DNA of 64,000 nt, from positions 47,339 through 111,338 of the forward strand of contig JAHLLK010000011.1 in NCBI GenBank assembly GCA_020444165.1, in the 5' to 3' direction. The notes under the pieces were generated by a model. That model had not been told where the DNA came from. It made no database searches and saw only the letters and a list, made by a program, of their open reading frames with translations. Positions 1 to 11,188 of the stretch are shown in pieces. The position numbers and the translations under genes are program-made. This DNA is from Deltaproteobacteria bacterium (lineage in GTDB: Bacteria > Desulfobacterota > Desulfarculia > Desulfarculales > Desulfarculaceae). Each line of letters begins with the position of its first letter. Position 1 is the first letter of the stretch.

Positions 1-2
1 TA

Positions 3-710
3 TCCACCCTGGACGGCGGCTCCTGCCTGGTGAGTTTCCCCGGGGGGGAGATGACCCTGGCCACCAGCCTGGTGGGCGGCTACAACCTGCAAAATTTGTT
101 GGGCGGCGCGGCAGTGGGCCTGGCCCTGGGGCTCTCGCCGGAGAAGATCACCCGCGGCCTGGCCGGGGTGAGCCGGGTGCCGGGCCGCCTGGAGCGGGTG
201 GGCCGGGGGCTGCCGGCGGTGTTCGTGGACTATGCCCACACCGACCAGGCCCTGGCCGGGGTGCTGGCCTCGCTCCGGCCCCTGACCCGGGGCCGGCTCC
301 TCTGCGTGTTCGGGGCCGGCGGTGACCGCGACCAGGGCAAACGCCCCCTCATGGGCCTGGCCGTGGGCCGGGGGGCCGACCTGGCGGTGCTGACCAGCGA
401 CAACCCCCGCACCGAGGAGCCGGGGGCCATCCTGGACATGATCGAGCCGGGCCTGGCCGAGGCCGGTTTCTCCCCGGCCGGCGCCGAGCCCGCGGACAAG
501 ACCTATTTGCGGGAGCCGGACCGGGCCCGGGCCATTCACCGGGCCGTGACCCTGGCCCGGCCGGGCGACGTGGTGGTCATCGCCGGCAAGGGGCACGAGG
601 ACTACCAGATCGTGGGGCGCGAGAAACGGCACTTTGACGACCGGGAGGTGGCGGCCGCCGCCCTGGCGGCCCGGCCGGCCGGAGAGGAGGGCGCCCATGC
701 CGCTTCTTGA
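3..710 (+). CDS. murE: UDP-MurNAc-tripeptide (meso-DAP) ligase, C-terminal part
   Basis: This is the last 235 residues of MurE; the start and the ATP-binding GTNGKT loop lie left of the window. The protein adds meso-diaminopimelate to UDP-MurNAc-L-Ala-D-Glu in the cytoplasm. The visible part has the Mur central-domain end (YNLQNLLGGAAVGLALG), the C-terminal domain start VDYAHTDQAL, the phosphate/Arg region VFGAGGDRDQGKRP, the DNPRTEEP motif that in characterised MurE enzymes recognises meso-DAP rather than lysine, and the terminal AGKGHEDYQ. It is the first visible gene of the dcw cluster; its 3' end overlaps murF by 14 nt. The DNPR motif implies a DAP-type, Gram-negative-style wall. Confidence 0.96.
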   Translation, partial: STLDGGSCLVSFPGGEMTLATSLVGGYNLQNLLGGAAVGLALGLSPEKITRGLAGVSRVPGRLERVGRGLPAVFVDYAHTDQALAGVLASLRPLTRGRLLCVFGAGGDRDQGKRPLMGLAVGRGADLAVLTSDNPRTEEPGAILDMIEPGLAEAGFSPAGAEPADKTYLREPDRARAIHRAVTLARPGDVVVIAGKGHEDYQIVGREKRHFDDREVAAAALAARPAGEEGAHAAS

Positions 711-2100
711 CAGCCGGTTCGTGCAGGAGGCCACCCGGGCCACGGTGAAGGGCCCCCGGCCCGAGGGCGAGTTCACCGGGGTCTCCACCGACTCCCGCCA
801 GGTCGCTCCGGGCCAGCTTTTCGTGGCGCTGGCCGGGCCCAACTTCGACGGGCACGACTACGTGGCCCAGTCCCTGGCCGGCGGCGCGGCGGCCGCGGTG
901 GTGCGCCGGGGTTTCACCTGGCCGGAAAACCCCGCGGCCTGCCTGTTCCAGGTGGACGACCCCCTCTTGGCCCTGGGTGATTTGGCCGCGGCCTGGCGCC
1001 GGGGGTTTCAGGCCCCCCTGGTGGGTCTCACCGGCTCCAACGGCAAGACCACCACCAAGGAGATGCTGGCGGCCATCCTGGGGCGGGGCGGCGAGATTCT
1101 GAAGAACCACGGCAATTTCAACAACCTCATTGGGCTGCCCCTGACCCTCTTGCAATTGGCCTCCCGCCACACGGCCAGCGTGTTGGAGATGGGCATGAAC
1201 GCCCCGGGCGAGATCGCCCGCCTCACCCAGATCGCCCAGCCGGACGTGGGCCTGGTGACCAACGTGGGCCCGGCCCACCTGGGTCCCCTGGGCAGTATGG
1301 AAGCCGTGGCCCGGGCCAAGGGCGAGTTGTACGAGGGCCTGGCCCCCGGGGCCACGGCGGTGGTGAATCTGGACGATCCCTTCCTGGCCCCCTGGGCCGG
1401 GCGGCTGAGCCAGCGGGTGGTGAGCTTCGGGCTGACCAACCCCAAGGCCCAGGTGCAGGGCCACGACCTCTCCCAACTGGGCGGGCGCTCGGCCTTCACC
1501 CTGGGCCTGCCCGGCGAGGACCGCCGCCGGGTGCGCCTGGCCACGCCGGGGCGGCACAACGTGGCCAACGCCCTGGCCGCCGCGGCGGCCGCCTGGGCCC
1601 TGGGCCGGCCGGCCGACGAGATTTCGGCCGGGCTGGAGGAGTTCACCCCGGTGAAGGGCCGCTTGAACCTGGTGTGGAGCGTGGGCGGGCCCCTGTTGGT
1701 GGACGACACCTACAACGCCAACCCGGCCTCGGTGGCCGGGGGAGTGGAGGCCTTGAAAGGCGTGGCCGCCGGGCGGCGCCTGGGGCTCATCCTGGGCGAC
1801 ATGCTGGAGCTGGGCGAGTTTGCCCCCCGGTTGCACCGGGAGGCCGGCCGGGGGGCGGTGGAAGCCGGCTGCCAGGCGGTGCTGGCCCTGGGGCCGCTGG
1901 CCGGGGAAGTGGCGGCCGGGGCCCGGGAGGCGGGCCTGCCGCCGGAGCGGGCCCGGGCCTGCGGGAATCGCGAGGAACTCAGGCTGGCCGCGGTGGAGAT
2001 CCTGGACGCCGGCTGGGCGGTCCTGGTGAAGGGGTCCCGGGGCATGGCCATGGAGAAGGTGGTGGATGATCTGATCTGGGCCGAGTGGGAGGCCGTTTAG
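697..2100 (+). CDS. murF: UDP-MurNAc-tripeptide--D-Ala-D-Ala ligase
   Basis: A 467-residue Mur ligase that attaches D-Ala-D-Ala to the UDP-MurNAc-tripeptide, the last cytoplasmic step of precursor synthesis. The N-terminal domain has [16 protein letters not shown], the ATP loop is [15 protein letters not shown] near residue 110-125, and VDDTYNANP marks the C-terminal domain. The ATG at 697 was chosen over the more upstream in-frame GTG because it is preceded by GGAGAGGAGG at 681-690 and gives the family N-terminus MPLLDSR. It overlaps murE by 14 nt, and the next start codon (mraY) shares the last base of its TAG stop, so translation is probably coupled. Confidence 0.96.
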   Translation: MPLLDSRFVQEATRATVKGPRPEGEFTGVSTDSRQVAPGQLFVALAGPNFDGHDYVAQSLAGGAAAAVVRRGFTWPENPAACLFQVDDPLLALGDLAAAWRRGFQAPLVGLTGSNGKTTTKEMLAAILGRGGEILKNHGNFNNLIGLPLTLLQLASRHTASVLEMGMNAPGEIARLTQIAQPDVGLVTNVGPAHLGPLGSMEAVARAKGELYEGLAPGATAVVNLDDPFLAPWAGRLSQRVVSFGLTNPKAQVQGHDLSQLGGRSAFTLGLPGEDRRRVRLATPGRHNVANALAAAAAAWALGRPADEISAGLEEFTPVKGRLNLVWSVGGPLLVDDTYNANPASVAGGVEALKGVAAGRRLGLILGDMLELGEFAPRLHREAGRGAVEAGCQAVLALGPLAGEVAAGAREAGLPPERARACGNREELRLAAVEILDAGWAVLVKGSRGMAMEKVVDDLIWAEWEAV

Positions 2101-3182
2101 TGCTGTTTCATCTCTTATATCCCCTGAGGGAGTGGTTCACCGCCTTCAACGTGGTGCGCTACATCTCCTTCCGCACCATCTGGGCCACCCTGACCGCCCT
2201 GTTGATCGCCTGGGCCCTGGGCCCCTGGGTCATCCGCAAGCTCAAGGAGGCCCAGATGGGCCAGTACATCCGCGAGCTGGGCCCGGCCAGCCACCAGGCC
2301 AAGGCCGGCACCCCCACCATGGGCGGGGTGTTGATCCTGGCCGCGGTGATGATCTCCCTGATCCTCTGGGGCGATTGGTCCAACTTCTACCTCTGGCTCA
2401 CCGTGTTGGTGACCCTGGCCTACGGGGCCATCGGGTTTGCCGACGACTATCTGAAAAAGGTCTTCCATCGCAACGAGGGCGGGCTCAGCGCCAAGGCCAA
2501 GTTCCTGATGCAGGCCGGGGTGGGGGTGGCCGCGGCCATGGCCCTGTACTGGCATCCCGGCTACAGCGCCCACCTTTCGGTGCCCTTTTTCAAGCTGGTG
2601 GTGCCGGACCTGGGCTGGGGCTACATCCCCCTGGCCGCTTTCATCCTGGTGGGCGCCTCCAACGCGGTGAACCTGACCGACGGCCTGGACGGCCTGGCCG
2701 CCGGACCGGTCCTCATGGCCATGGCCACCTACCTGGTGTTCTGCTACCTGGCCGGCAACATCAAGATCTCCTCCTACCTCCAGATTTACTACGTGCAGGG
2801 AGTGGGCGAGCTGGCCGTGTTCTGCGGCGCGGTGGTGGGCGCGGTGGTGGGCTTCCTCTGGTACAACGCCTACCCCGCCCAGGTCTTCATGGGCGACACC
2901 GGCTCCCTGGCTCTGGGCGGGGCGCTCGGCGCGGTGGCCCTGTGCTCCAAACACGAGATCCTCCTGGCCCTGGTGGGCGGCATCTTCGTGGTGGAGGCGG
3001 TGAGCGTGATCCTGCAGGTGGGCTTCTTCAAGCTGACCCACGGGCGGCGCATCTTCCGCATGGCTCCCCTGCACCATCATTTCGAACTCATGGGCTGGCC
3101 GGAGCCCAAGGTGATCGTGCGCTTCTGGATCATCGCGGCGGTGTTGGGTCTGTTGGCGCTTTCCACCCTGAAGTTGAGGTAA
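2100..3182 (+). CDS. mraY: phospho-MurNAc-pentapeptide transferase
   Basis: MraY is an integral membrane enzyme that moves phospho-MurNAc-pentapeptide onto undecaprenyl phosphate, making lipid I. At 360 residues it has the same length as the E. coli protein. The motifs [37 protein letters not shown] and the C-terminal HHHFEL are all present, spread over about ten hydrophobic segments. The GTG at 2100 was chosen because it gives the usual N-terminus (MLFHLLYPL) and overlaps the murF stop in a TAGTG junction; an in-frame GTG at 2085 would add five residues that do not match the family. Confidence 0.95.
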   Translation: MLFHLLYPLREWFTAFNVVRYISFRTIWATLTALLIAWALGPWVIRKLKEAQMGQYIRELGPASHQAKAGTPTMGGVLILAAVMISLILWGDWSNFYLWLTVLVTLAYGAIGFADDYLKKVFHRNEGGLSAKAKFLMQAGVGVAAAMALYWHPGYSAHLSVPFFKLVVPDLGWGYIPLAAFILVGASNAVNLTDGLDGLAAGPVLMAMATYLVFCYLAGNIKISSYLQIYYVQGVGELAVFCGAVVGAVVGFLWYNAYPAQVFMGDTGSLALGGALGAVALCSKHEILLALVGGIFVVEAVSVILQVGFFKLTHGRRIFRMAPLHHHFELMGWPEPKVIVRFWIIAAVLGLLALSTLKLR

Positions 3183-3187
3183 GGGGT

Positions 3188-4531
3188 TTGGAACTGGCGG
3201 GCAAAAGAGTGCTGGTGGTGGGGCTCGGGGTCAGCGGCCGGGCCGCGGCCCTGTTGTGCCGCGACCACGGCGCCCGGGTCACCGCCTGCGACCTTTCCCC
3301 CGCGCCGGCCGGGATGGATGAGCTGGCCTCGGCCGGGGTGCGGCTCATCCTGGGGGCTCAGCCGCCCTTGGAGTTCACCGCGGCCGAAGTGGTGGTGCTC
3401 TCCCCGGGGGTGGACCACCGCCGGCCCGAGGTGGAAGCCGCGGTGGAGGCCGGGGCCCTGGTCCTGGGCGAGCTGGAGCTGGCCTGGCGCTTCCTCGCCA
3501 CCCCGGCCGTGGCCATCACCGGCACCAACGGCAAGAGCACGGTGACCACCCTGGTGGGCCGGATGCTGGCCCAAGGCGGGCAGGAGGTGTTCGTGGGCGG
3601 CAACCTGGGCACCCCCCTGGCGGAATACGTGCGGGGGCCCCAGCGCGCGGCCTGGGCCGTGTTGGAGGTGTCCAGCTTCCAGACTGACACCGCGCTCACC
3701 CTGCGGCCCCGGGTGGCGGTGATCCTCAACATCACCGACGACCACCTGGACCGTTACGAGAGCTTCGCCGCCTACGGCGACAGCAAGTTCCGCCTCCTGG
3801 CCCAGCAGGCCGGGGACGACGTGGCCGTGTTGTGCGGCGACGACCCCGAGGTCATGGCCCGCCGCCACCTGGCCCCGGCCCAGGCGTGGGCCTACGGCGC
3901 CGCGGGCCCGCGGCGGCCCGGGGGTTGGCTGGAGCAAGGACAGTTGGTGCTGGCCCCCGTGGGCGGGGGGGAAATCCGCCTGGCCCCCAGTCCGGCCCTG
4001 CCCGGCGAGTTCAACCTGCTGAACCAGCTGGCCGCCGGCCTGGCCGCCCTGGCCGCCGGGGCCGCGCCGGAGCACTTGGCCCGGGCCCTGGGTGAATTCC
4101 GCGCCCTGCGTCACCGCCTGGAACTGGTGGCCCTGCGGGAGGGGGTGGCCTGGTTCGACGACAGCAAGGGCACCAACGTGGGCGCGGTGGCCGCCGCGCT
4201 CCGGGCGGTGGAACGGCCCACGGTGCTTCTGTTGGGCGGGCGGGACAAGGAGGGGCGCTTCGCCGCCCTGGGCCCGCTGCTGGCCGAGACGGTGCGCCTG
4301 GTGATCCTCTTTGGCGAGGCCGGCCCGGCCATCCAGCCCCAGATCGCGGGCTTTGCCCCGCTCCGGCGGGTGGAGGGTCTGGCCGAGGCGGTGGCCCTGG
4401 CCAAGGCCGAGGCCCAGCCCGGCGACGCGGTGCTGCTCTCGCCAGGTTGCGCCAGCTTCGACGCCTACCCGGGCTACGCCGCCCGGGGCGAGCATTTCCA
4501 GAGCTTGGTGAAAGGGGGCGTCCATGGCTGA
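3188..4531 (+). CDS. murD: UDP-MurNAc-L-alanine--D-glutamate ligase
   Basis: A 447-residue Mur ligase that adds D-glutamate to UDP-MurNAc-L-Ala. It starts with the Rossmann stretch LAGKRVLVVGLGVSG, carries the ATP loop AITGTNGKSTVTTLVG near residue 110-125, and has FDDSKGTNVGA and LLLGGRDKEG in the C-terminal half. The TTG at 3188 is the only start that keeps the whole family N-terminus; GAGGT at 3176-3180 is a suitably spaced ribosome-binding site. The open frame extends far upstream through mraY, but that part is a shadow. The 3' end overlaps ftsW by 8 nt. Confidence 0.95.
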   Translation: MELAGKRVLVVGLGVSGRAAALLCRDHGARVTACDLSPAPAGMDELASAGVRLILGAQPPLEFTAAEVVVLSPGVDHRRPEVEAAVEAGALVLGELELAWRFLATPAVAITGTNGKSTVTTLVGRMLAQGGQEVFVGGNLGTPLAEYVRGPQRAAWAVLEVSSFQTDTALTLRPRVAVILNITDDHLDRYESFAAYGDSKFRLLAQQAGDDVAVLCGDDPEVMARRHLAPAQAWAYGAAGPRRPGGWLEQGQLVLAPVGGGEIRLAPSPALPGEFNLLNQLAAGLAALAAGAAPEHLARALGEFRALRHRLELVALREGVAWFDDSKGTNVGAVAAALRAVERPTVLLLGGRDKEGRFAALGPLLAETVRLVILFGEAGPAIQPQIAGFAPLRRVEGLAEAVALAKAEAQPGDAVLLSPGCASFDAYPGYAARGEHFQSLVKGGVHG

Positions 4532-5663
4532 GGCGATGGCCCTGGAGCAAAGGACCCCGGACACTTCCTGGCGGGTGGCCGATCCCTGGCTCTTGTTCGC
4601 GGCCCTGGCCCTGGCCGGCTTCGGCCTGGTGATGGTGTACTCCGCCTCCAGCGCCCTGGCGGCCAAACGCTATGCCGACGCGACCTATTTCTTCCGGCAC
4701 CAGCTTTTGCACGTGAGCACCGGCCTGGTGGTCATGTTCGTGCTGGCCTATTGGGACTACACCCGCTTGCAACGCCTGGCCTACCCGGCCATGGGCGTGG
4801 TCCTGTTCCTTTTGGTGCTGGTGCTGATCCCGGGGGTGGGCCACACGGCGGGCGGCGCCTCCCGCTGGATCCGCCTGGGGCCCTGGGGCCTGCAGCCCTC
4901 GGAGCTGGCCAAGCTGGCCCTGGTGCTCTACCTGGCCTATTCGCTCTCGGAGCACCGGGACAACATCAAGAGCTTCACCATGGGGGTGCTCCCCCATTTG
5001 ATCACCACCGTGGTCCTGGTGCTGCCGGTGTTGTGCCAGCCGGACCTCGGCATGACCGTGATGCTGGTGACCCTCACCCTGGCCATGTTGTTCGTGGCCG
5101 GGGCCCGGTTGAGCTACCTCGTGGGGATGCTGGCCGTGGCCGCCCCGGCGGTGTGGGCCCTGGTGGTGTTCTTCCCCTACCGCTTCAAGCGCCTCACCGT
5201 GTTCTGGGACCCCTGGGCCGATCCCCGGGGGGCCGGGTTCCAGATCATCCACAGCTTCCTGGCCCTGGGCTCCGGCGGCTTGTGGGGGGTGGGCCTGGGC
5301 TCGGGCCGCCAGAAGCTGTTCTACCTGCCCGAGCCGCATACCGACTTCGTGTTCAGCGTTTTGGGCGAGGAGCTGGGTCTGATGGGGGTCCTGGTGGTGT
5401 TGAGCCTGTTCCTGGTGGTGATCTGGCGGGGCATCCTCACCGCCCTGGAGGCCCGGGACCTGTTCGGCACCTATCTGGCCGTGGGCTGCACCCTCATCGT
5501 GGGGTTGCAGGCCTTTGTAAACGCCGGGGTGGTCATGGGGCTGTTGCCCACCAAGGGGCTGACCTTGCCGTTCTTGTCCTACGGCGGCTCGTCCCTCCTC
5601 ACCAACTTCGCCTGCGTCGGCATCCTGCTGGCCGTGGCCCGGCAAAAGGGGAAAAAGGCGTGA
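4524..5663 (+). CDS. ftsW: lipid II polymerase FtsW (SEDS family)
   Basis: A 379-residue SEDS-family membrane protein. FtsW polymerises septal glycan strands together with FtsI at the division site. After a roughly 20-residue cytoplasmic N-terminus there are about ten membrane segments. Family signatures are MVYSASS, the extracellular/active-site region QPDLGMTVM, FYLPEPHTDFVFSVLGEELG and the C-terminal LPFLSYGGSSLL. The ATG at 4524 lies within the end of murD, and the TGA overlaps the murG GTG. Its position between murD and murG distinguishes it from RodA. Confidence 0.95.
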   Translation: MAEAMALEQRTPDTSWRVADPWLLFAALALAGFGLVMVYSASSALAAKRYADATYFFRHQLLHVSTGLVVMFVLAYWDYTRLQRLAYPAMGVVLFLLVLVLIPGVGHTAGGASRWIRLGPWGLQPSELAKLALVLYLAYSLSEHRDNIKSFTMGVLPHLITTVVLVLPVLCQPDLGMTVMLVTLTLAMLFVAGARLSYLVGMLAVAAPAVWALVVFFPYRFKRLTVFWDPWADPRGAGFQIIHSFLALGSGGLWGVGLGSGRQKLFYLPEPHTDFVFSVLGEELGLMGVLVVLSLFLVVIWRGILTALEARDLFGTYLAVGCTLIVGLQAFVNAGVVMGLLPTKGLTLPFLSYGGSSLLTNFACVGILLAVARQKGKKA

Positions 5664-6770
5664 ACCAGCCCGTGGTGCTCATAGCCGGCGGCGGCACCGG
5701 CGGCCACCTGTTCCCGGGGATCGCGGTGGGCCAGGCGCTCACCGCGCTGCGGCCCGGGCTGCAGGTGGTGTTCGTGAGCGCGGGCAAGGCCCTGGAGAGC
5801 CAGGCCTTGCAGCGGGCCGGCTTCCCCCTGGAGGCCCTGGCCGTCACCGCTTTCCGGGGCCGGGGGCTGGTGGACCGGCTCCGCTCCCTGGCCCGGGTGC
5901 CCGCCGCGGTGCAAAAGGCCCGGGGCCTCCTGGCCCGCTGGCGGCCCGGCCTGGTGCTGGCCGTGGGCGGTTACGCCTCCCTGCCCTTGGGCCTGGCAGC
6001 CCGCCTGGCCCGGGTGCCCCTGGCCGTGCAGGAACAGAACGCGGTGCCCGGCCTGGTGAACCGGGTCCTGGCCCGCCTGGCCCGCCGGGTTTTCATCTCC
6101 TTTCCCGGAGCCGAGGCCCATCTGGGCCGGGGGGCTTCCCGGGCGCTCCTCTTGGGCAACCCGGTGCGCGGCGACCTCCTGGCCCAGGCCCGCCAGGCCG
6201 CCCGGGAGCGGCCAATGGCCTCGCGGGAGTTCCGGGTGTTGGTGCTGGGCGGCTCCCAGGGGGCGGCCAGCCTGAACCGGGCCCTGGTGGAGGCCCTGCC
6301 GCGCCTGGCCGAGCGCCGGGATCGCCTCTATATCACCCACCAGACCGGGCCGGCCGACGAGGAAAAGGTGCGCGAGGCCTACCGGGCGGCCGGCTTCCGG
6401 GCCCAGGTGGGGGCCTTTTTCCCGGAGATGGGCCGCCACTACGGCCTGGCCCATCTGGTGTTCTGCCGGGCCGGGGCCGGCACGCTCACCGAGGTGTTGG
6501 CCGTGGGCCGCGCCGCGGTGGCCGTGCCCTATCCCCATGCCGCCGGCGACCACCAGACGGCCAACGCCCGGGTGTTGGAGGCGGCCGGCGCGGCGTTGCT
6601 CTTGCCCGATGCCGCGCTGACCGGCGAAACCGCCGCCGCCCAGATCATCCGGCTCATGGACGGGCGCCAGGAGCGCGAGGCCCTGGAGGCCCGGGCCGGG
6701 TCCCTGGCCCGGCCGGCCGCGGCCCAGGACATCGCCCGGGAGTGCCTGGCCCTCATGGAAGGAGAGGCCC

Positions 6771-6778
<8 letters not shown>
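5660..6778 (+). CDS. murG: UDP-GlcNAc:lipid I N-acetylglucosaminyltransferase
   Basis: MurG converts lipid I to lipid II on the inner face of the membrane. The 372-residue protein has the N-terminal glycine loop IAGGGTGGHLFPG, AVGGYASLPLGLAA, EQNAVPGLVNR in the acceptor domain, VLGGSQGAASLN at the start of the donor domain, and HLVFCRAGAGTLTEVLA for UDP-GlcNAc binding. The GTG at 5660 overlaps the ftsW stop as GTGA; the much longer open frame upstream is a shadow of ftsW. The stop overlaps the murC start by 8 nt. Confidence 0.95.
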
Positions 6779-8140
<1,362 letters not shown>

Positions 8141-8144
<4 letters not shown>

Positions 8145-9049
8145 CCCTGGCTGAGCTGCAAGCCGCCATCACCGGCCGTCTGGGCGCCGGGGCCCGCTTT
8201 GCCGAGCCCCTGGCCCGCCACACCACCTGGGGGGTGGGCGGCCCGGCCTGGTGCCTGGCCCGGGTGGGCACGGCCGCGGACGCGGCCTGGCTCCGGGACG
8301 CGGCCCGCGCGGCGGGGCTCACGGTGAAGGCCCTGGGCCGCGGCTCCAACCTCCTGGTCTCCGATGCCGGCTACCCCGGGGTGCTCTTGCGGCTCTGGGG
8401 TCCCCTGGCCAAGATCCGGGTGGCGGGCAACGAACTCGTATGTGGCGGCGGGGCTGCCCTGCCGGCCGCGGTGCGCCTGGCCGCCCGTGTGGGGCTGGCC
8501 GGTCTGGAATGGGCCGGGGGCATCCCGGCCACGGTGGGCGGCGCGGTGGCCACCAACGCCGGGGCCCTGGGCGGCGACCTGGCCGGAGTGGCCGCGCGGC
8601 TGACCCTGCTCCTGCCCGACGGCCGGGCCGAGGAGTTCGCCGGCCGCGAGCTGCCGGCCGCCTACCGCCGCCGGGAGCTGCCGCCGGGCAGCCTGGTCTT
8701 GGAGGCCCGCCTGGCGCTCGCCCCGGACGAGCCGGGGCAGGTGGCCGAACGCCTGGCCGGCATATTGGCCCGCCGCCGGGCCAGCCAGCCCCTGGGCAGC
8801 CGCACCGCGGGCAGCGTGTTCAAGAATCCGGCCGGCGAGGCGGCGGGGCGGCTGGTGGACCTGGCCGGCCTGAAGGGCCAGCGCCGCGGCGGGGCCCGGG
8901 TGAGCCCCCAGCACGCCAACTTCATCGAGAACACCGGCGGGGCCACGGCCGCCGATATCCGGGAGCTGATGGCCTTGATGGCCGAGCGGGTTTTCCAAAT
9001 GCACGGGGTGCGGCTGGAGCCGGAGGTGGAGGTGCTGGGTGAGGTATAA
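8141..9049 (+). CDS. murB: UDP-N-acetylenolpyruvoylglucosamine reductase (type II)
   Basis: MurB is the FAD-dependent, NADPH-using reductase that makes UDP-MurNAc. At 302 residues it is the short type II form. FAD-binding features are LGRGSNLLVSD and GIPATVGGAVATNAGA; the catalytic serine region is SRTAGSVFKNP and the C-terminal EPEVEVLG holds the conserved glutamate. The GTG at 8141 (GTGA with the murC stop) was chosen over the in-frame ATG at 8105, which lies inside murC and would add a glycine-rich tail. The 3' end overlaps ftsQ by 11 nt. Confidence 0.94.
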
Positions 9050-9938
9050 ACGCCGTCCCACCGCCCCGCTTCCCAACCCCGCGACGCGGCTTCGTACCGC
9101 TGCGTCCCTGGGCCGCACGCTGTCCCGGCAGCGCCCCGCCCGGCGCCGTCCCGCAGCCGACCTGGCCCTGCCGCCGGGGCCGCTCAGCCGCGGCCTGGCC
9201 TGGCTGGCCGGGGCGGGGCTCCGCCTGGGAGGCCTCACCCTGGTGCTCTTGGGCGGCTGGTCGCTTTTGGTGATGAGCCCGGCCTTTGCCGTGCGCCAGG
9301 TGGAGGTGTTGGGCACCCGGCACCTGAGCCGCCTGGACGTGCTGAGCGCCGCGGGTATCGGCCTGCACACCAGCCTCCTGGCCCTGGTGGACCGGCGGGC
9401 CGCCGGCCGGGTCGCCGCCCTCCCCTGGGTGGCCGAAGCCTCGGTGGAGCGGGTCTGGCCCCGGGCCGTGAAGATCACCGTGCGGGAGCGGGTGCCCCGG
9501 GCCCTGGCCCTGGTGGGCGACACCTTTTACCAACTGGACGGCGATTTGCAGGCCATCGCCCCGGTGGAAGGTGCGGCGCCGCCGGACCGCCTGGTCCTCT
9601 CGGGCCTCACCCCGGCGGACCTCCGCGAACCGGACGACGAGATCACGGGCCTCCAGGCCGCGGCCCGCCGGTTCCTGGCCCGCTTGGCCGTGAAGGGCCC
9701 GGCCGGGTTCGGGCGGGTCTCGGAGATCCATTTGGACCGGGTCTGGGGAGTCAGCGCCCTGTGGGAGGATTTGCCGGCCGTGGCGCGGCTGGGCTTTGCG
9801 GAGTTCGACCAGCGGCTCACCCGCCTGGCCGCGGTGGCCGAAGATCTCCGGCGGCGCGGCGAGATCAACCGGGCCGTTCTCATTGACCTTACCCTGCCGG
9901 ACCGGGTGGTGGTCCGCCTGGCCGGGAGAGCAGCATGA
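9039..9938 (+). CDS. ftsQ: cell division protein FtsQ
   Basis: FtsQ is a bitopic membrane protein linking early and late divisome proteins (FtsB/FtsL). The 299-residue product has a basic, proline-rich cytoplasmic tail of about 60 residues, one membrane helix (LVLLGGWSLLVMSPAFA), a POTRA domain beginning VRQVEVLGTRHLSRLDVL and an FtsQ/DivIB beta domain. It starts with GTG inside murB and its stop overlaps the ftsA ATG as ATGA. The cytoplasmic tail is rather long and very Arg/Pro rich; otherwise it is ordinary. Confidence 0.9.
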   Translation: MRYKRRPTAPLPNPATRLRTAASLGRTLSRQRPARRRPAADLALPPGPLSRGLAWLAGAGLRLGGLTLVLLGGWSLLVMSPAFAVRQVEVLGTRHLSRLDVLSAAGIGLHTSLLALVDRRAAGRVAALPWVAEASVERVWPRAVKITVRERVPRALALVGDTFYQLDGDLQAIAPVEGAAPPDRLVLSGLTPADLREPDDEITGLQAAARRFLARLAVKGPAGFGRVSEIHLDRVWGVSALWEDLPAVARLGFAEFDQRLTRLAAVAEDLRRRGEINRAVLIDLTLPDRVVVRLAGRAA

Positions 9939-11161
9939 CGCGCGACCATGACATCCTGGTGGGCCTGGACATCGGCACCACCAAAATCTGCGCCGTGGTG
10001 GGCGAGATCACCCCGGACGGGGTGGAGATCCTGGGCGTGGGCAGCCATCCCTCGGAAGGGCTCCGTAAGGGCGTGGTGGTGAATATCGACACCACCGTGG
10101 CCAGCATCAAGAAGGCGGTGGAAGAAGCCGAGTGCATGTCCAGCTGCGAGATCACCAGCGTGCTTACCGGCATCGCGGGCGGCCACATCAAGGGCTTCAA
10201 CTCCCACGGCATCATCCCCATCCGGGGCCGCGAGGTCACGGTCAAGGACAAGGAGCGGGTGGTGGACGCCGCCCGGGCCGTGGCCATCCCGGCCGACCGG
10301 GAGGTGCTGCACATCCTGCCCCAGGAGTTCATCCTGGACGGCCAGGGCGGCATCCAGAACCCGGTGGGCATGTGCGGGGTGCGCCTGGAGGCCAAGGTGC
10401 ACGTGGTCACCGGCGCGGTGGCCAGCGCCCACAACCTCATCAAGTGCTGCAACCAGGCAGGCTTGGACGTGAGCGACATCGTGTTGCAGTCCCTGGCTTC
10501 GGCCGAGGCGGTGCTCACCCCGGAGGAGCGCTCCCTGGGCGTGGCCCTGGTGGACTTCGGCGGCGGCACCACCGATCTGGCCGTGTTCGAGGGCGAGGCC
10601 ATCAAGCACACCGGCGGCCTGGCCCTGGGCGGCAACAACCTGACCACCGACCTGTCCGTGGGCCTGGGCTGCCCCCAAAAGGACGCCGAGCTGTTGAAGC
10701 TGACCCAGGGCTCGGCCCTGGCCTCCCTGGTGGGCAAGGACGAGATGGTTCTGGTGCCCCGCACCGGGGGCCGCCAGCCCCGCCCGGTGAAGCGCCAGAT
10801 CCTGGCCGAGATCCTGGAGCCCCGCATGGACGAGCTCCTTAGCCTGTTGCAGATGGAGCTGGCCGCCAACCACCTGGCCGACCATCTGCCGGCCGGGGTG
10901 GTCCTCACCGGCGGCTCCTCCCAGTTGGAAGGCATCGTGGAGATGGCCGAGCAGGTTTTCGCCATGCCGGCCCGGCTGGGCAGGCCCCACGGGGTGGGGG
11001 GCCTGTTGGACGTGGTCAACAATCCGAAATTCGCCACCGCCGTGGGGCTGATCCTGTATGGGGCCACCGCGGTGGGGCAAGATGAGTTCCGCATTCGTGA
11101 CGCCAACATATTTCACAAGATCATCAAGCGCATGCGGCGCTGGTTTAAGGAAATCATTTGA
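9935..11161 (+). CDS. ftsA: cell division actin homologue FtsA
   Basis: FtsA tethers FtsZ to the membrane and recruits later division proteins. The 408-residue actin-like ATPase has the phosphate-1 motif LVGLDIGTTKICAVVGE, phosphate-2 VDFGGGTTDLAVF and VVLTGGSSQLEGI for adenosine binding. The C-terminal 17 or so residues (IFHKIIKRMRRWFKEII) form the expected basic amphipathic membrane-targeting helix. The ATG overlaps ftsQ; 27 nt separate it from ftsZ. Confidence 0.97.
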   Translation: MTRDHDILVGLDIGTTKICAVVGEITPDGVEILGVGSHPSEGLRKGVVVNIDTTVASIKKAVEEAECMSSCEITSVLTGIAGGHIKGFNSHGIIPIRGREVTVKDKERVVDAARAVAIPADREVLHILPQEFILDGQGGIQNPVGMCGVRLEAKVHVVTGAVASAHNLIKCCNQAGLDVSDIVLQSLASAEAVLTPEERSLGVALVDFGGGTTDLAVFEGEAIKHTGGLALGGNNLTTDLSVGLGCPQKDAELLKLTQGSALASLVGKDEMVLVPRTGGRQPRPVKRQILAEILEPRMDELLSLLQMELAANHLADHLPAGVVLTGGSSQLEGIVEMAEQVFAMPARLGRPHGVGGLLDVVNNPKFATAVGLILYGATAVGQDEFRIRDANIFHKIIKRMRRWFKEII

Positions 11162-11188
11162 ACCCGGGAGATTCGCGGAGGGAGTCAA